From positions 16,479,263 to 16,543,262 of the forward strand of contig NC_134028.1 of the NCBI RefSeq assembly GCF_964204645.1: a DNA stretch of 64,000 nucleotides, given 5' to 3'. Shown one piece after another: positions 12,064 to 23,712 of this stretch (positions are counted from its first letter, which is position 1; each line of letters begins with the position of its first letter). Made by a program: the position numbers and the translations under genes. Under the pieces are notes generated by a model. The model saw nothing but the letters and a program-made list of their open reading frames with translations. It did not search any database and had not been told where the DNA came from. Source of the stretch: Tubulanus polymorphus. Taxonomy: Eukaryota; Nemertea; Palaeonemertea; Tubulaniformes; Tubulanidae.

Positions 12064-13097
12064 GAATGTAGATAGTAGTGTAGCAGCAATAGTTTTAGGG
12101 TTTTATGTGTATGGGAAAAGATAGTATGTGTGCAGTGGGTACGATAGCGCACAATACATGTGTGCTGGTGCGCACACTGAATGTTAATGGCTCGAATTAC
12201 AAAGAAGGAGTATGTTGAATAGAAAGAAGCTTCTAGTAACTACATTTAAGGACTTTAAGGGAATGGTTAGTGTAGTACAGGAGGGAGTAAAATGGAAGTA
12301 GCAACGAAAAGATACACCAAATAGGGTAAGGATAGAAGCGGGTTAGGTCTTCACCCAGCACTGGCAGTGGTTGTCTCCACCAGTGATCTCCGTCGCTCTA
12401 CGATCCTAGTGTAACCAACCTGTGGTACATCAGACACTAAGACTCTTGGTGAAGTTAGGTCATGGTATATGAAGGTGAAGAATGTATATATTAGTATGTA
12501 AGTCAAGGGTTTTTAGATAAGAGAGAGTACAAATGAGAGATGAAAGAGTACGCGAGAGTTGGGGATAAAGCTGAATAGATAATGTAAGCAGTAGAGAGAA
12601 AATAAAGAAATGCTTGATCATACCAGATAGAAGTGTTGGTAGTTAATATATACATAAGGAATAGGCAGGTCAGCGAAAGGAACCAGTTACATAGAAGATC
12701 CAATGGCACAGCATTAGTGAGAAGAACGAGGTACCACAACATGTGGTACAGAGATCGTTAAGTCCCATAGCAACTGGTGGAGATTGTCGTACCATTTCAT
12801 TAATCTCCAGCAAGTTGAGAGAAAAAGTAAACCGTGTTTTACCCCTACCCGTGAGGACCCTTTAGGACTCATCCTTGTATTGTAGACATATAACACCCTA
12901 TCGAAGCTATGATACGTACAGTATACTATGAAGGTTGAACCTTTATTTACGAATTTCAATGACACGGAAAATAAAATCAAAATAATCATAAGTTCGATGC
13001 TAGGTTCATCCTTAAGTACTTACTTTATTCAACTACTACTTGTACGAAACGTTGAAATGATAAGCTGCAAGGAATAACCAAACAATAAGAAAAAATA

Positions 13098-13125
13098 TAG
13101 CTGCAAAGCAGCGACAACGGGTGGT
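13098..13125 (+). mobile_element. Helentron-like 5' terminus
   Basis: The sequence 'tagctgcaaagcag' followed by 'aacgggt' matches the starts at 21,761 and 54,289. It begins exactly where transposon copy 1 is interrupted, in an AT dinucleotide context, as expected for Helitron-type insertion. No matching 3' hairpin was found downstream, so the element's right end is unknown. Confidence 0.45.
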
Positions 13126-13555
13126 TTAAATGCTGGTTTAAATGTCGCACTGGAAAGCGCAAAAAGTTATGTATTTTTATTCTTCTATATCTCCGAAACC
13201 CGGTATCGGAACATTCTTTCAGTTATTCTTATCAGTTGATAAAATGCGACTATTTTGAAGGAGCGCGACACATATCCCGGATATGTGGATCCACAAGGGC
13301 TTCCACGAAAAAGTACTGATGTACCTTAATTGTTTGGCGCTTTCATAGTTCCGTTGGGTGTTGCATGCACTATTCGTACCCGTTGGCAAATGGCAGTTAT
13401 GTATGTACTTATACAATGTTTTTGATGTGATCCAGCTTTGAAACTGAATTCAACCACCTGTGCTCAATAAATGCTGATTGATTTCAACATGCATTCGTGA
13501 AGCATTTTGATAATATCACATCATTAAAGATCTTGATTTATTCTATCAAGGGGGG

Positions 13556-14830
13556 TATATTCCCCGGGTTCTATGTTCCCCGGGTCCTATGTTCCCCGGG
13601 TTCTATTTTCCTCCAGGGGAAACGATACAAAAAGCGTTCCATATTCTCCAAATAAAACAAAGGTTGGCCGGAGGGGTCCATACCTATGGTTTTAATAATA
13701 TTCCATCATATATAACATCTGTTAGCTAAAATACTATAAATTTGATACAGACAAGGTTGCTTTTAATTTTATGCAACAGCGTGAACTGAACGAGATCAGT
13801 TCGAGATGACGATATCGATCAATCACGGTAATTCATGCAGTAGTTACAGAGTCACACTAAAAAGGCTTTAAGACTTGCCCGGGCAATTTTGTATTGTGAT
13901 TCATGTCGTTAATTTTCATTTAATAAGATAAAGATAAAATGAAGATAGTGCCGATTTTCCACAACATCGACTAACATTGGTTGCATTTCAGGTTCGGAAG
14001 CCTTCAAGTTCTTTCGCCATATTTATGTCATGTGATTAGCCAAATCCATCGTCATTTTTACGAACGTCTGATTCGATCGCACGATTGGAGCAAATCGTTC
14101 ACGAAATCAAACGCAAAAATCGGATGCTCGTAAAAACGCCTTTTGATTCCTTCAGTATAGTACGAGACGGCGATACTCTGCATCATTGATTAAGCTGTTG
14201 ACTGGCGAAATAATGAATTATCACATAGGCCTACTGGTGCCCTTTTAACGCAGTCTCAAATGTTTTGTGACTCTCAAAATGTATCAAAAATTTAACTAAT
14301 TTTTAGTTCATAAGTCCTCAAATATTCATAAATGAACAGTTAAAAATTGTTGAAACATGTCGACTCTGCCGTAAAATCAACCTATTAACAGTCCTGAATT
14401 TGGGATAATATTGGGCTTTAGAGAACATAATGCCCCCGAGGTCTTCACATTTACAGAAAATATTGCGTAAGTGATTCACGCGCAGCGCGCGATAGGAGCA
14501 CAATAGAAATCTGAGCCGCGCGTTCTTTGAGTGTCACCAATTAAGAGGACCGCTATTGTGAAAATTGACTGCGGGAGGAATATTCCTCCCAATGTCAATC
14601 GATGGAAACTTGACCATGGGGTCCGATATTTTAACAATTGACTTTGGGAGGAATATTCCTCCCAAGGTCAAACGAAGAGAATTTGACCTTCAGGTCTGAT
14701 ATTCAAAGTATCGACTTCGGGAGGAATGTTCCTCCGAATGTCAAACGAAGGAAACTGGACCTGGTCTGTTATTCGAAATATAGACTTTGGGATGAATGTT
14801 CTTCCAAACCACTAAACGCTTAAACCTGAG
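13556..14830 (+). repeat. Foldback element, left arm
   Basis: The outer part (13,556-13,640) is a short tandem array of 'ttccccgggttctatg' units. The inner part (about 14,250-14,800) ends in four units of about 71 bp, each containing 'gggaggaatattcctccc'. Both parts recur in inverse orientation at 20,575-21,600. About 0.5 kb between them (13,690-14,240) has no match in the right arm. No coding sequence is seen. Confidence 0.75.
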
Positions 14831-15110
14831 CTTTTAGAATGATAGGTATATATATATATATTAATTATATTGGTGTAATAATTGTTTTAATAAGTAGTAT
14901 ACTATAGCGACGACATCAGACATATTTAGGCAATTTGAGTGATAATGTACACGGTATTTGAAGGTCTGCGACGAATGATTTATAGAAAGTTGAATAGCTG
15001 TAGTGCAGGTTCTAATAATAAGCCTAATATAGTCTTCATATCGCAATCAGTTGTTAGAATGCATCTTCCTTTTTCTTTACTTGATCTTGAGTCTTTGACT
15101 ATAATTAACT

Positions 15111-17010
15111 ATAATCAATATTACTTATTTCATTATATAGCGCACTGCTGCAAATTGTAATCAGTGTGCTTTGCATGAGTATAAAATTAACACAAGCTGA
15201 AAGAATCGAAATTTAAATACGTGGATGATAAAAATCAAGTTAAAAGGTGTAGGGACGGAGAGATCTGGCGAAAAAAAAACAGTAATGGGCGCAAAATGGA
15301 CCCGTGCCTAATCGCCCGACCAAAAACTACGGACCAGACCTGAGTCAAATTAAGCGTGTTGATTTAAACTGGTTCTGGAAGTCAGTCACTTCGCTTGGTT
15401 TAAGTATGGACTCGTTTTAGATTCCATGGTTTAAGCATTGTTAAGTCGAGCCTGATTCGAGCCAATTTAGCCCCGACAAATCGTCTCTATAGCTGCGATC
15501 ACACGTGTATTTTTGGCCAGGGCCAAATTTGGCCCGACCAAAAACGTCGGACCAGGCCCGAGCACCAGACAAATGACTGCGTTTGAATTGCAACTAGCAC
15601 CGTAAATGATCCACTTCGCTTTGTTTGAGCATTGTTTAGTATCGAGTGAATGGTTTGCGTGTGAACGCGCTCTTTAATTACCAAATTTGGCCCGAGCCTG
15701 ATCGGTGCTAATTTGGCCCGGGCCAAATCCTCTCCGTGTGATCGCGGCTTATGTGGGTCATGATTGTTGGGAGAAATCTTTCCCTTTATGTTTGCAAATT
15801 AGCCATTGTCCTAGTTTTAACTTCTGATTTGTACCCTGTAGAGGGTTTATATTTCTGTTTGTACTCTTTCATAGAAATACGACAGATATCAAATGGAATC
15901 TTTGATTAAAGACACTGTAGACCGGTACACACTAATATGTCCATCCATCCGACCTACGAGCGATCATCTCATTAATGTGATAATTGCTCGTAAATCCGAC
16001 AGCTACATTTTACAACTAGAAATATATTAGATCAGATTCCTAATAATAAAATCATTACTATTAAGAATATGTTATTGATTATGAATAAATTCAAAATGAA
16101 TTGACAAAATATATTGCTTTGAATGGCCTTTAGATATTGGATAGGGCGATTTTGAATTATTTTTGGGGAATTTTATCGAGAAGCACAAACTCCCTAAGGC
16201 GATAAAGTGTTTAAGGCGGATCTTTCCCGATTATGATCCCACCATATGAATTGCTCACGAAACTATTATGTATAAACACCTCACAATTAACGTAATGACT
16301 CAGTGACGTCCTGTTGCACAAGCTATATTACACCATGATAAAAAGCCTATTATAGTCGAGTAGGATTTCTCGATGTATAAATGCAGGGAGGGTTGGGAGC
16401 TTTATGTTCAATAACATTAGGTTCCAATGTTTGCTCTATGGATTTCAAAACAAAAGAAAAATCTACGTTTAAACGTGATATCTGTTTCATTACTCGTGAT
16501 ATATCGGGGAATCTCTGCAATAAAATTGGACGATTTCAAAAATATTACAAAATGAGCAAATTGCGATTCTTAGTGATTTTTGCTAACAGTATGGATTCTA
16601 GCGTATACGCGGATTTGTGTGTTATGTATGTGTGTTGATTGTTATGTTATGGTAAAGATTTCCTATGTAGAAATCTAAAAAATCTAAACCCTACGTAAAC
16701 ATACCCTGGGTAAAAATCCCCCAAATATTCATACTTGGTGATTGTCAAGAACATGTCAAAGCACGATGTTTCTCGAATTTGCAATGAGACTGAAATATGT
16801 TTGAACTTTTAAATGAAATCTTTCGTTGCGATAAATTCTTACGGATAAAATAAATTGTAAGAATTAATAAGAGTAATAAGAGTAATAAACTTTTATTTGT
16901 AATATCTTAAGATTCGAACTGGAATATTTTTGAATTTCAGCTGTGCGATGCCATGGATTATTAGAAATAACGTACTTTTGATATTAAATATTTTAGATTC
17001 AAGCTAGTGT
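15111..17010 (+). repeat. Segmental duplication, copy B (lacks the LINE)
   Basis: Direct homologue of 103-1,116 plus 6,007-6,733. Across 'gcacaagctatattacaccatg' (about 16,316-16,336) it is continuous where copy A has a LINE of about 4.9 kb. Copy B carries a MITE at 15,491-15,749 and other small indels. It lies inside the region bounded by the foldback arms. It contains no gene. Confidence 0.85.
15491..15749. mobile_element. MITE with 15-bp TIRs, Harbinger-like
   Basis: The termini agctgcgatcacacg and cgtgtgatcgcggct are inverted with one mismatch and flanked by a 3-bp duplication TAT. The interior is rich in 'ggcccgg/aaatttggccc' words. Copy A of the segmental duplication lacks it near 545. 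Family assignment rests only on the 3-bp duplication and the TIR start. Confidence 0.65.
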
Positions 17011-17567
17011 TATATATTTGAAATGTGCGATGAACCCCTTCACTAAGCTGTGCAATAACTACATGTATATGTACTAATTTAGTATCAATGAAAGGTTAAT
17101 TTGTAGTATGTTTTAATTTAAATAGCATAGTTTGTATGGGCATATTGATATCCTTACGGTGTTCGACAGTAAAATATGAATAAATTGGATATACGTATCA
17201 ATAATACGAATTAATTGACCTTAAGATTGTATCTACTTATAATCAAAGGGAGGGGACTACCTAATTTGAAGAATTGGGGATTTTTACCGAGGGGATTTTT
17301 ACTCGCTTACTTAGATGTTTTGAATTATTGACTTAGTTATTTTATTAAGTTTAAGTTAATCACTAGTAAGTTTATTCATTGACCACTTGCATGATAGTTC
17401 TCGATATATTCATTATATGCAATGAAATGAAATGTAAGTTCATCACATTTCTGAATTCATTAATACCGATTTTAATTGTTTTAAGCCCCATGAAAAATAT
17501 GTGATGTCATTATATTGAAAGCTTAATGTTTTATTAACATTGGCAGTAGTTCTCATAAATTTTCCTT

Positions 17568-17682
17568 GGCCTTTTTTCCGTGGCCATTTTAACCTTGGCC
17601 ATTTTTTCCTGGACAAATTACCTTGGCCATTTTTTCCTTGGCCATTCTTTCCTGGCCATTTTTCCTTGGCCATTTTTCCAAC
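17568..17682. repeat. Minisatellite, units of about 17-20 bp
   Basis: Repeats of 'ccttggccattttttcc' with small variations. The Lys/Gly-rich ORF across it on the minus strand (17,443-17,673) is only a translation of the repeat. Confidence 0.85.
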
Positions 17683-17858
17683 ATTCTGGGGTTTTTTTAC
17701 AACTAACCCTTAGCAATGCACTGTAATGAACAATTTACTTTGTTTTGCTAAATTAACTACTTGTAATCAATTCACTATAGAACTGTGGTCGATCCTAACA
17801 AAGAGTCCGGCGTGCTATTCTAAACTTCAGTGGACAAAAATCTCTTTCTAAAAATTAT

Positions 17859-18170
17859 ATTGCTAAGATATTCTTAGTCTTCATCCTTCAGCATGAACTC
17901 TAGGCCTGGATATATTTCGGATTCATTTAATGGTATCATGTGTGTGTAGAACGTTTGGGCGAAGGTATTATCCCCCTGGATCACGCGTAAAACAAACAGA
18001 AAACATATTTTCATATTGCTAAGATATTCTTAGTCTTCATCCTTCAGCATGAACTCTAGGCCTGGATATATTTCGGATTCATTTAATGGTATCATGTGTG
18101 TGTAGAACGTTTGGGCGAAGGTATTATCCCCCTGGATCACGCGTAAAACAAACAGAAAACATATTTTCAT
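17859..18170 (+). repeat. Tandem duplication, 2 x 156 bp
   Basis: Two essentially identical units, each running from 'attgctaagatattcttagt' to 'aaacagaaaacatattttc' at a period of 156 bp. The near-perfect identity means the duplication is recent or is an assembly artefact. Confidence 0.9.
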
Positions 18171-20574
18171 ACATAGGTCATCGCATTATAGAAATTGAAC
18201 TGATGACAAGTTGTATTAAATCTCTATAGATCAAACACTTTTAAGGAAAATGCATTATGTGTGTTGTTTCTATATAACTACTATCGACTGTGCGCCTCGG
18301 GCTCAGTCAACTCGCCATCTTCATGATTGAAATATTTGATTAGGCAGTCCTATCAAAAGTGGCGTAAATTCATACAAGCGAATAATTTGTTGTTTCCAAA
18401 GGTTTTTGTTACCGGCTCGTCTACACGGTAATGGTCGAAATTCCCCGGTAAAAATCCCCTAAGAATACCAATTAAAAAGCTTATGATTTGCTGCCGCTGG
18501 TATGTTTTCGTTTGTATTGCAAAATTAAGTCCAAAATAACTGGAATCGTTTTAAAGGATTTCTGTGAAAATTTTCAATTTTTCCCCACACGTCAACAAGT
18601 GCCTTTCAAATCAAGATCGATTCCTCATGCGTAAAAACGATTGAAGCAATTTTTGCAGTTTTATTTATTTATGGTTTGATACGTCAAGATTTCAGTAAAA
18701 AGGGCAACATCATCGTTTATGTTAGCGAAGCTTGGTATACAAGCAAGCTGACAATAACAAGCCACTGAATTTTATCGGTTTAGGCTTTGTATAGCTCATT
18801 ATCTATAGAAAGTCAGTGATTAAGTCCTAAGTAAATATTGCTCAATTAAAGAGAATTCATTATGACAATGTACAAGCGATGACAGGCCTATGAGGCACCC
18901 GTAAATCAAAAATGTATTTCACGGATTTTGCTGTGCGATGCGATAAATTATTGAAACTTTTTATTTGAAATATCTTTGAAATACTATTGAAATTTGAAAT
19001 ATTATTTTACCAGTGCGATAACTTTTAGTATTAGTTTAGTACTAATGAAGTATTTCAATCTTTGGATAAACGTTGGAAAAATGGCAAGGGGAAAATTGCC
19101 GCTAAATAAACATTAGAATTTGCAAGTTTTGTAATAACTTTGAATTGTTAAATTTTACTGGACATTGGTGTACTGTATGCTGAATATCACGAACAACGAA
19201 ACATATATCTCATAAAAACGTTGATTGTCTTTTTCAACTTTCATCATTTCAATAATAATCAATCGATTTTTAAGTCGATTTAATTAACAGGATAGCGACT
19301 ATATGCGTTTGTGCTTTTAATCAACTAGTTTCCGAATCCGTGGTATGTCAATCAAATAATAATTATTAAGTCGAGAAAAAGTAAGATGCATTCTATCAAC
19401 TAATTTCAATGTAAAGACTATAATGCTTCCTATATGAATCAATACTAAAGCATTCATACCGCAGGCCACTTAATCTTAAGCTTGATTGTGAGAGGTGTTT
19501 AAACATAATGGTCACATGAGTAATTAAATGGTTGTGTCACAAAGGGAGAAATCTGCCTTAGACATAACATCCCGATATCTGGAGTTCTGGGCTTAGTAAC
19601 GCATGTTTAGAATGAATTTTATCCAATATTTTTGTAACATAATGTTTTCTCTCTGCAAATTCCTGACGTTTTCTGGGTGCTAACGTTCAGTGGCTAGTAG
19701 GCTGGATTGTATTTTCCCTTATTTCATAGATCTCCATGCATATAAACTTGAACTGAACTGAATGGGAACTGAGTTCGGTTAGGAGTAAAAACCTCCTTAT
19801 CAACTCCTATTTCTGAATTGTATATAAAGGAGTGAAGAAAGAAACAAACCCTCATACCGAATACACTTTTACGTATAAATGAGAATAATGCACTAGGACA
19901 ATGGCTAATTTGCGACCGTAAATGAAAGAAATACGACTCGAATAATTTTTTTTTATCATGCGTGACACGCGAATCTCCTATTAACGCTAGTAATGAGTGA
20001 AGAATCCACACGAATGAAATGTATCAGCTTCATAATGATCTTTAATCCTTGAATGACCATTCTTAATTAACACAAAACACTTAATATAAATGATTTGTAT
20101 CGATTACTATAGAATTTCCATTTAAAGAATGCATTTATCAAATTACGTCCATTGACTCCGAAAATGAACCTTTAAACCCGTAAATTAGCTAAACTCGTGC
20201 CGTTAAGCTATTTAGATTTATCGCAGTCTAGTGAAAATTTGTAAGCAGTCCTAATATATTCCCTGTATAATCAAAACTTAATTTCTATGTTATGCACGTG
20301 TTTTAATTACGATTTCCCCTCTACATGTTTATCGGGAAGGGCCTGATTACAATCTGATTACAATTGATTGTCAACAAAGTTAAAGCAATTTACTGTTAGA
20401 CAAAGAAAATACAAAATCTATTTAGTTTTCTAAAATTGTATGTAGGCCTATGTCTCATACCGTCTCATTACCTCGAACACTGTGTATCGTATCACTCGAA
20501 ATTCATAAATCTACCGGCTTTATGGCTTTAAAAAAACTAATTACACCCAAAACACCTATCTTTCTAAAATTTCA
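18171..20574. other. No gene seen, inside the foldback region
   Basis: AT-rich, with no domain-bearing ORF, TIR or strong repeat. Short ORFs such as 19,724-20,011 have no recognisable feature. Confidence 0.5.
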
Positions 20575-21600
20575 GGTTATAGCGTTTAGTGGTGGTAGGA
20601 AAAATTCCTCCCAAAATCAATATACTTTGAATCAAAGACTCGGGTTCATTTTCCTTCAGTTGACAAATGAAAATATTTCGAATATCAGACCAGGTCCATT
20701 TTCCTTCGTTTGACCATGGACGTATAAACTAGATTATACGTCCATGGTTTGATATAGGGAGGAACATTCCTCCCGACGTCGATACTTTGAATATCAGACC
20801 TGAAGGTCAAATTCTCTTCGTTTGACCTTGGGAGGAATATTCCTCCCAAAGTCAATTGTTAAAATATCGGACCCCATGGTCAAGTTTCCATCGATTGACA
20901 TTGGGAGGAATATTCCTCCCGCAGTCAATTTTCACAATAGCGGTCCTCTTAATTGGTGACACTCAAAGAACGCGCGGCTCAGATTTCTATTGTGCGCCTA
21001 TCGCGCGCTGCGCGTGAATCACTTACGTAATCTTTTCTGTAAATTTGAAGACCTAGGGGGCATTATGTTCTCTAAAGCCCAATAGTATCCCAAATTCCGG
21101 ACTGTTAATAGGTTGATTTTACAGCAGAGTCGACATGTTTCAACAATTTTTAACTGTTCATTTATGAATATTTGAGGACTTATGAACTAAAAATTAGTTA
21201 AATTTTGGATACATTTTGAGAAAGTCACAAAACATTTGAGACTGCGTTTTTTATGAAAACATGTCACCGATGCCTTGTCCGACAGTGGGTATCCCCACGG
21301 GAAAACCTGGTTACTATTTATAGTTAAAATGAAGTAATTCCGCAATTCCGTGTTTCCGCGATATGACAACACCGGACCTTTTTGTACATTTTCCATAATC
21401 TTCCGTGGGGTTACATATAACCAGGGGAATAGTATAGAACCTGGGAACACCGGACTCGAGAAACAAATAGAACCCCTGATATGTATGATTTCCCTTGGGG
21501 AACATAGGACCCGGGGAATATAGAACCCTTTTTGAATAATTTCTCTTCGGGGAATATAGCACCCGGGGAATATAGAACCCGGGGAACATAGGTATGGACC
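20575..21600 (-). repeat. Foldback element, right arm
   Basis: Inverted match of the left arm. The 'gggaggaatattcctccc' units are at 20,600-20,920, the conserved middle runs to about 21,255, and the 'ccccgggttctat' array in inverse orientation is at about 21,480-21,595. The two arms bound about 5.7 kb. No transposase ORF is visible between them. Confidence 0.75.
20711..20744. repeat. Perfect short hairpin within the foldback arm
   Basis: A stem of about 14 bp (ccatggacgtataa / ttatacgtccatgg) around a 6-base loop interrupts the arm between two repeat units and has no counterpart in the left arm. Confidence 0.8.
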
Positions 21601-21758
21601 CTACAAGAACTCAATCTTATTCTGATGAGTTCAACAGACATAAGAATATATCTCTATTAATTCGAAAAAAGACATCTGTTACATTGAAATATTTGAATAC
21701 ATACGTATGTGAAGTTGTAGATCGCCAAAAAAGCACTATTATTAATATTATTATGAAA

Positions 21759-22264
21759 CATAGCTGCAAAGCAGGATAACGGGTTTTCTGGATGCATGTG
21801 ATCGAAAGGAAAAATTAATTACCGGGTATTCGATGGAAAAAATAAAATGAGATGATTTGGATATTATCGGAGCAATCCTCTTTTTGGTTGAATGGTCTAA
21901 CCCCAGTATAGTCCACCGTGATTTGGAAATTCTCGGAGCCCTCCTTTATTTACTTACTAAATGACGTCACAAACTGTTATTTCGCCGGTGCTTGTGTCTA
22001 ACAATTCAATTCAATTCTTTATTTACAGTAACCTAATAAGTAATTTTAAGTTTCAAATAGGATGGAAAGTACATTCAGACAATCTGTTGGTTCAGAGAGA
22101 CCGTTATTACAGTATCAATTTATACATTTCGTTTCGAAGCTGTCAGTTGCCGAATCTGAATGAAGATGAATTTTATTTGACGAAATCGGCGGAAAATATA
22201 TGATAATGATAATAATCAACAGAATTTCAATAGGGTTTTCGACGAAAGTCAGAAAACCCTAATA
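21759..22264 (+). mobile_element. Helentron-like non-autonomous element (HINE), about 0.5 kb
   Basis: The 5' end has a small hairpin (ctgcaaagcag) followed by 'aacgggttttctgg'. The 3' end is a hairpin 'agggttttc...gaaaaccct' closing in CTAA-T (22,231-22,264). The two ends share GGGTTTTC in inverse orientation, like the subterminal inverted repeats of Helentrons, and the end matches the CTRR rule. It lacks a Rep/helicase. The element at 54,289-56,803 has the same termini. Confidence 0.55.
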
Positions 22265-23214
22265 AAAAACTGATGGAATATCGAGCAATGAATCCCTTCA
22301 GGTCACATGTAGGTAGAATGTTAGAAAACTCCATTGCTGCTTTACAGCCATGTTTTACATTTCATTTGGGTCATCTTTCTCAGGCGTCAATCAAAGCATC
22401 GACGCAATGCAGGCTAACTTGTTTACGTCTCGGTTGCAGCGTGGCAGGGTGGTCATTATATTGCTCACTTAAATCACTTACACAGCCCAATGTTTTTCAG
22501 AGTGTAAACTCCATCGTACTCGGCATTACAGGGACATTGAGCAATTGAATTTTAGGCACCTGAGCCCTGAACTTGATTCGAACAAGAAACCTTAACTGAC
22601 TTCACATAATTTGATTATGAGTCTAGGATTTTCTAAATTGCTGAATACTTTCTGCTCTGGTTTTAAGATCAATTCAAATTTAGTCTTGAATACATAAACA
22701 TTAGTCAAATAAATTTTATTGAAAGAAATTCTACTGAACACAGATTTAGAAATGTACGATGTGTTTGTTGATTTATCCAGGTGAAATAATTACAGCAAAA
22801 TCAACTGACGATCAACAAGGTGAAGTTTTCATCTATCTTTTGATAATTTGTCTACCCCTGATGACACAAGCATTTTGGCTACACCTTTTGAAACATTAAC
22901 GCTTTATCTACTCGCGCTAATTAGTCATTAATCCAAAAATCAAATCTTTCTCAAACCACACAGTCTAACGCAGAAATTCGTTGTCTTTAAGAATAATCTT
23001 ACTTGAAGCGGATTGAATTATCAACAAGGCAATTTGATACTACGTATCTATGTCCCCCGCGATCGCCAGTAGGGAATTAATGACCCCTGAAGACACTGAT
23101 CTTTGGTATAGATAAATGATGAGTGTATCCAGGGATAACCATGCTATGAAATATCATTTTCCTGCCATGAATGGTTATTTAAGAATTGAGTTTACAGGGT
23201 TTAAGGCAAAAGAC
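22265..23214. other. No gene seen
   Basis: The one larger ORF (22,273-22,548) starts within the Helentron-like end and shows no domain. Nothing else is supportable. Confidence 0.5.
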
Positions 23215-23640
23215 GTCTACCAACCTTGACCTTTGACCCTAGAACTCAAAAATCACTAATGCACATCCTCTCCCCAGGGATAATCATACTATGAAATAGC
23301 ATTGTTCTGTTATCAATTGTTCTTCTTGAATCGTGTTCACAAAGTTTCATATGAATAACCTGTTGTGACCTTGACCTTTGGTCCTTGGACTCCAGAATCA
23401 ATAGGGCACATCCTCTCCCTAGGGGTAATCATACTACGTAATAGCATGGTCCTGCTATCAACAGTTCGTCTTGAATGACGTTCATAAGCTTTCACATGAA
23501 TGACCTGTAGTGACCTTGACCTTTAGTCCTTGGACCCCAAAATCGATAGGGCACATCCTCTCCCTAGGGGTAATCATACTTTGTAATATCATAGTCCTGC
23601 GATCAACGGTTCTTCTTGAATCGCGTTCACAAGCTCATGC
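23215..23640 (+). repeat. Tandem satellite, period about 144 bp, three units
   Basis: 'tgaccttgacctttg' recurs at about 23,223, 23,366 and 23,511. Each unit includes 'cacatcctctccctagggg' or a close variant and 'gttcttcttgaat'. The array runs directly into the ACGG tract. Confidence 0.85.
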
Positions 23641-23712
23641 GGACGGACGGACGGACGGACGGAGGCGGATACCAAGTCCCCCGCTCGCGGCCTACGCCGC
23701 GCGGGGGACAAT
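23639..23712 (+). repeat. (ACGG)n tract and GC-rich palindrome ending the satellite
   Basis: About six ggac/ggacgg units, then a GC-rich stretch 'ccccgctcgcggcctacgcc' whose two sides pair ('gtccccc' with 'gggggac'). This looks like the fixed 3' end of a dispersed repeat rather than a chance microsatellite. Confidence 0.7.

Larger units (their letters stand above)
10437..13097 (+). mobile_element. DNA transposon family (9-bp TSD type), copy 1, right end lost
   Basis: It is homologous along its length to the intact element at 45,541-47,902. The left TIR is at 10,437-10,690 with tandem 'cgctgaaatttcagggaatt' units. The body (for example near 11,204 and 12,930-13,090) aligns with 46,430 and 47,320-47,510. 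Relative to copy 2 it carries a palindromic MITE (11,927-12,063) and about 0.7 kb of extra sequence up to about 12,785. The right TIR is missing: homology stops at 'agaaaaaatat' (about 13,097), where a Helentron-like 5' end begins. No transposase is encoded. Confidence 0.75.

Noticed and set aside
17443-17673. Lys/Gly-rich 76-residue ORF
   Set aside because: A translation of the 'ccttggccatttttt' minisatellite.
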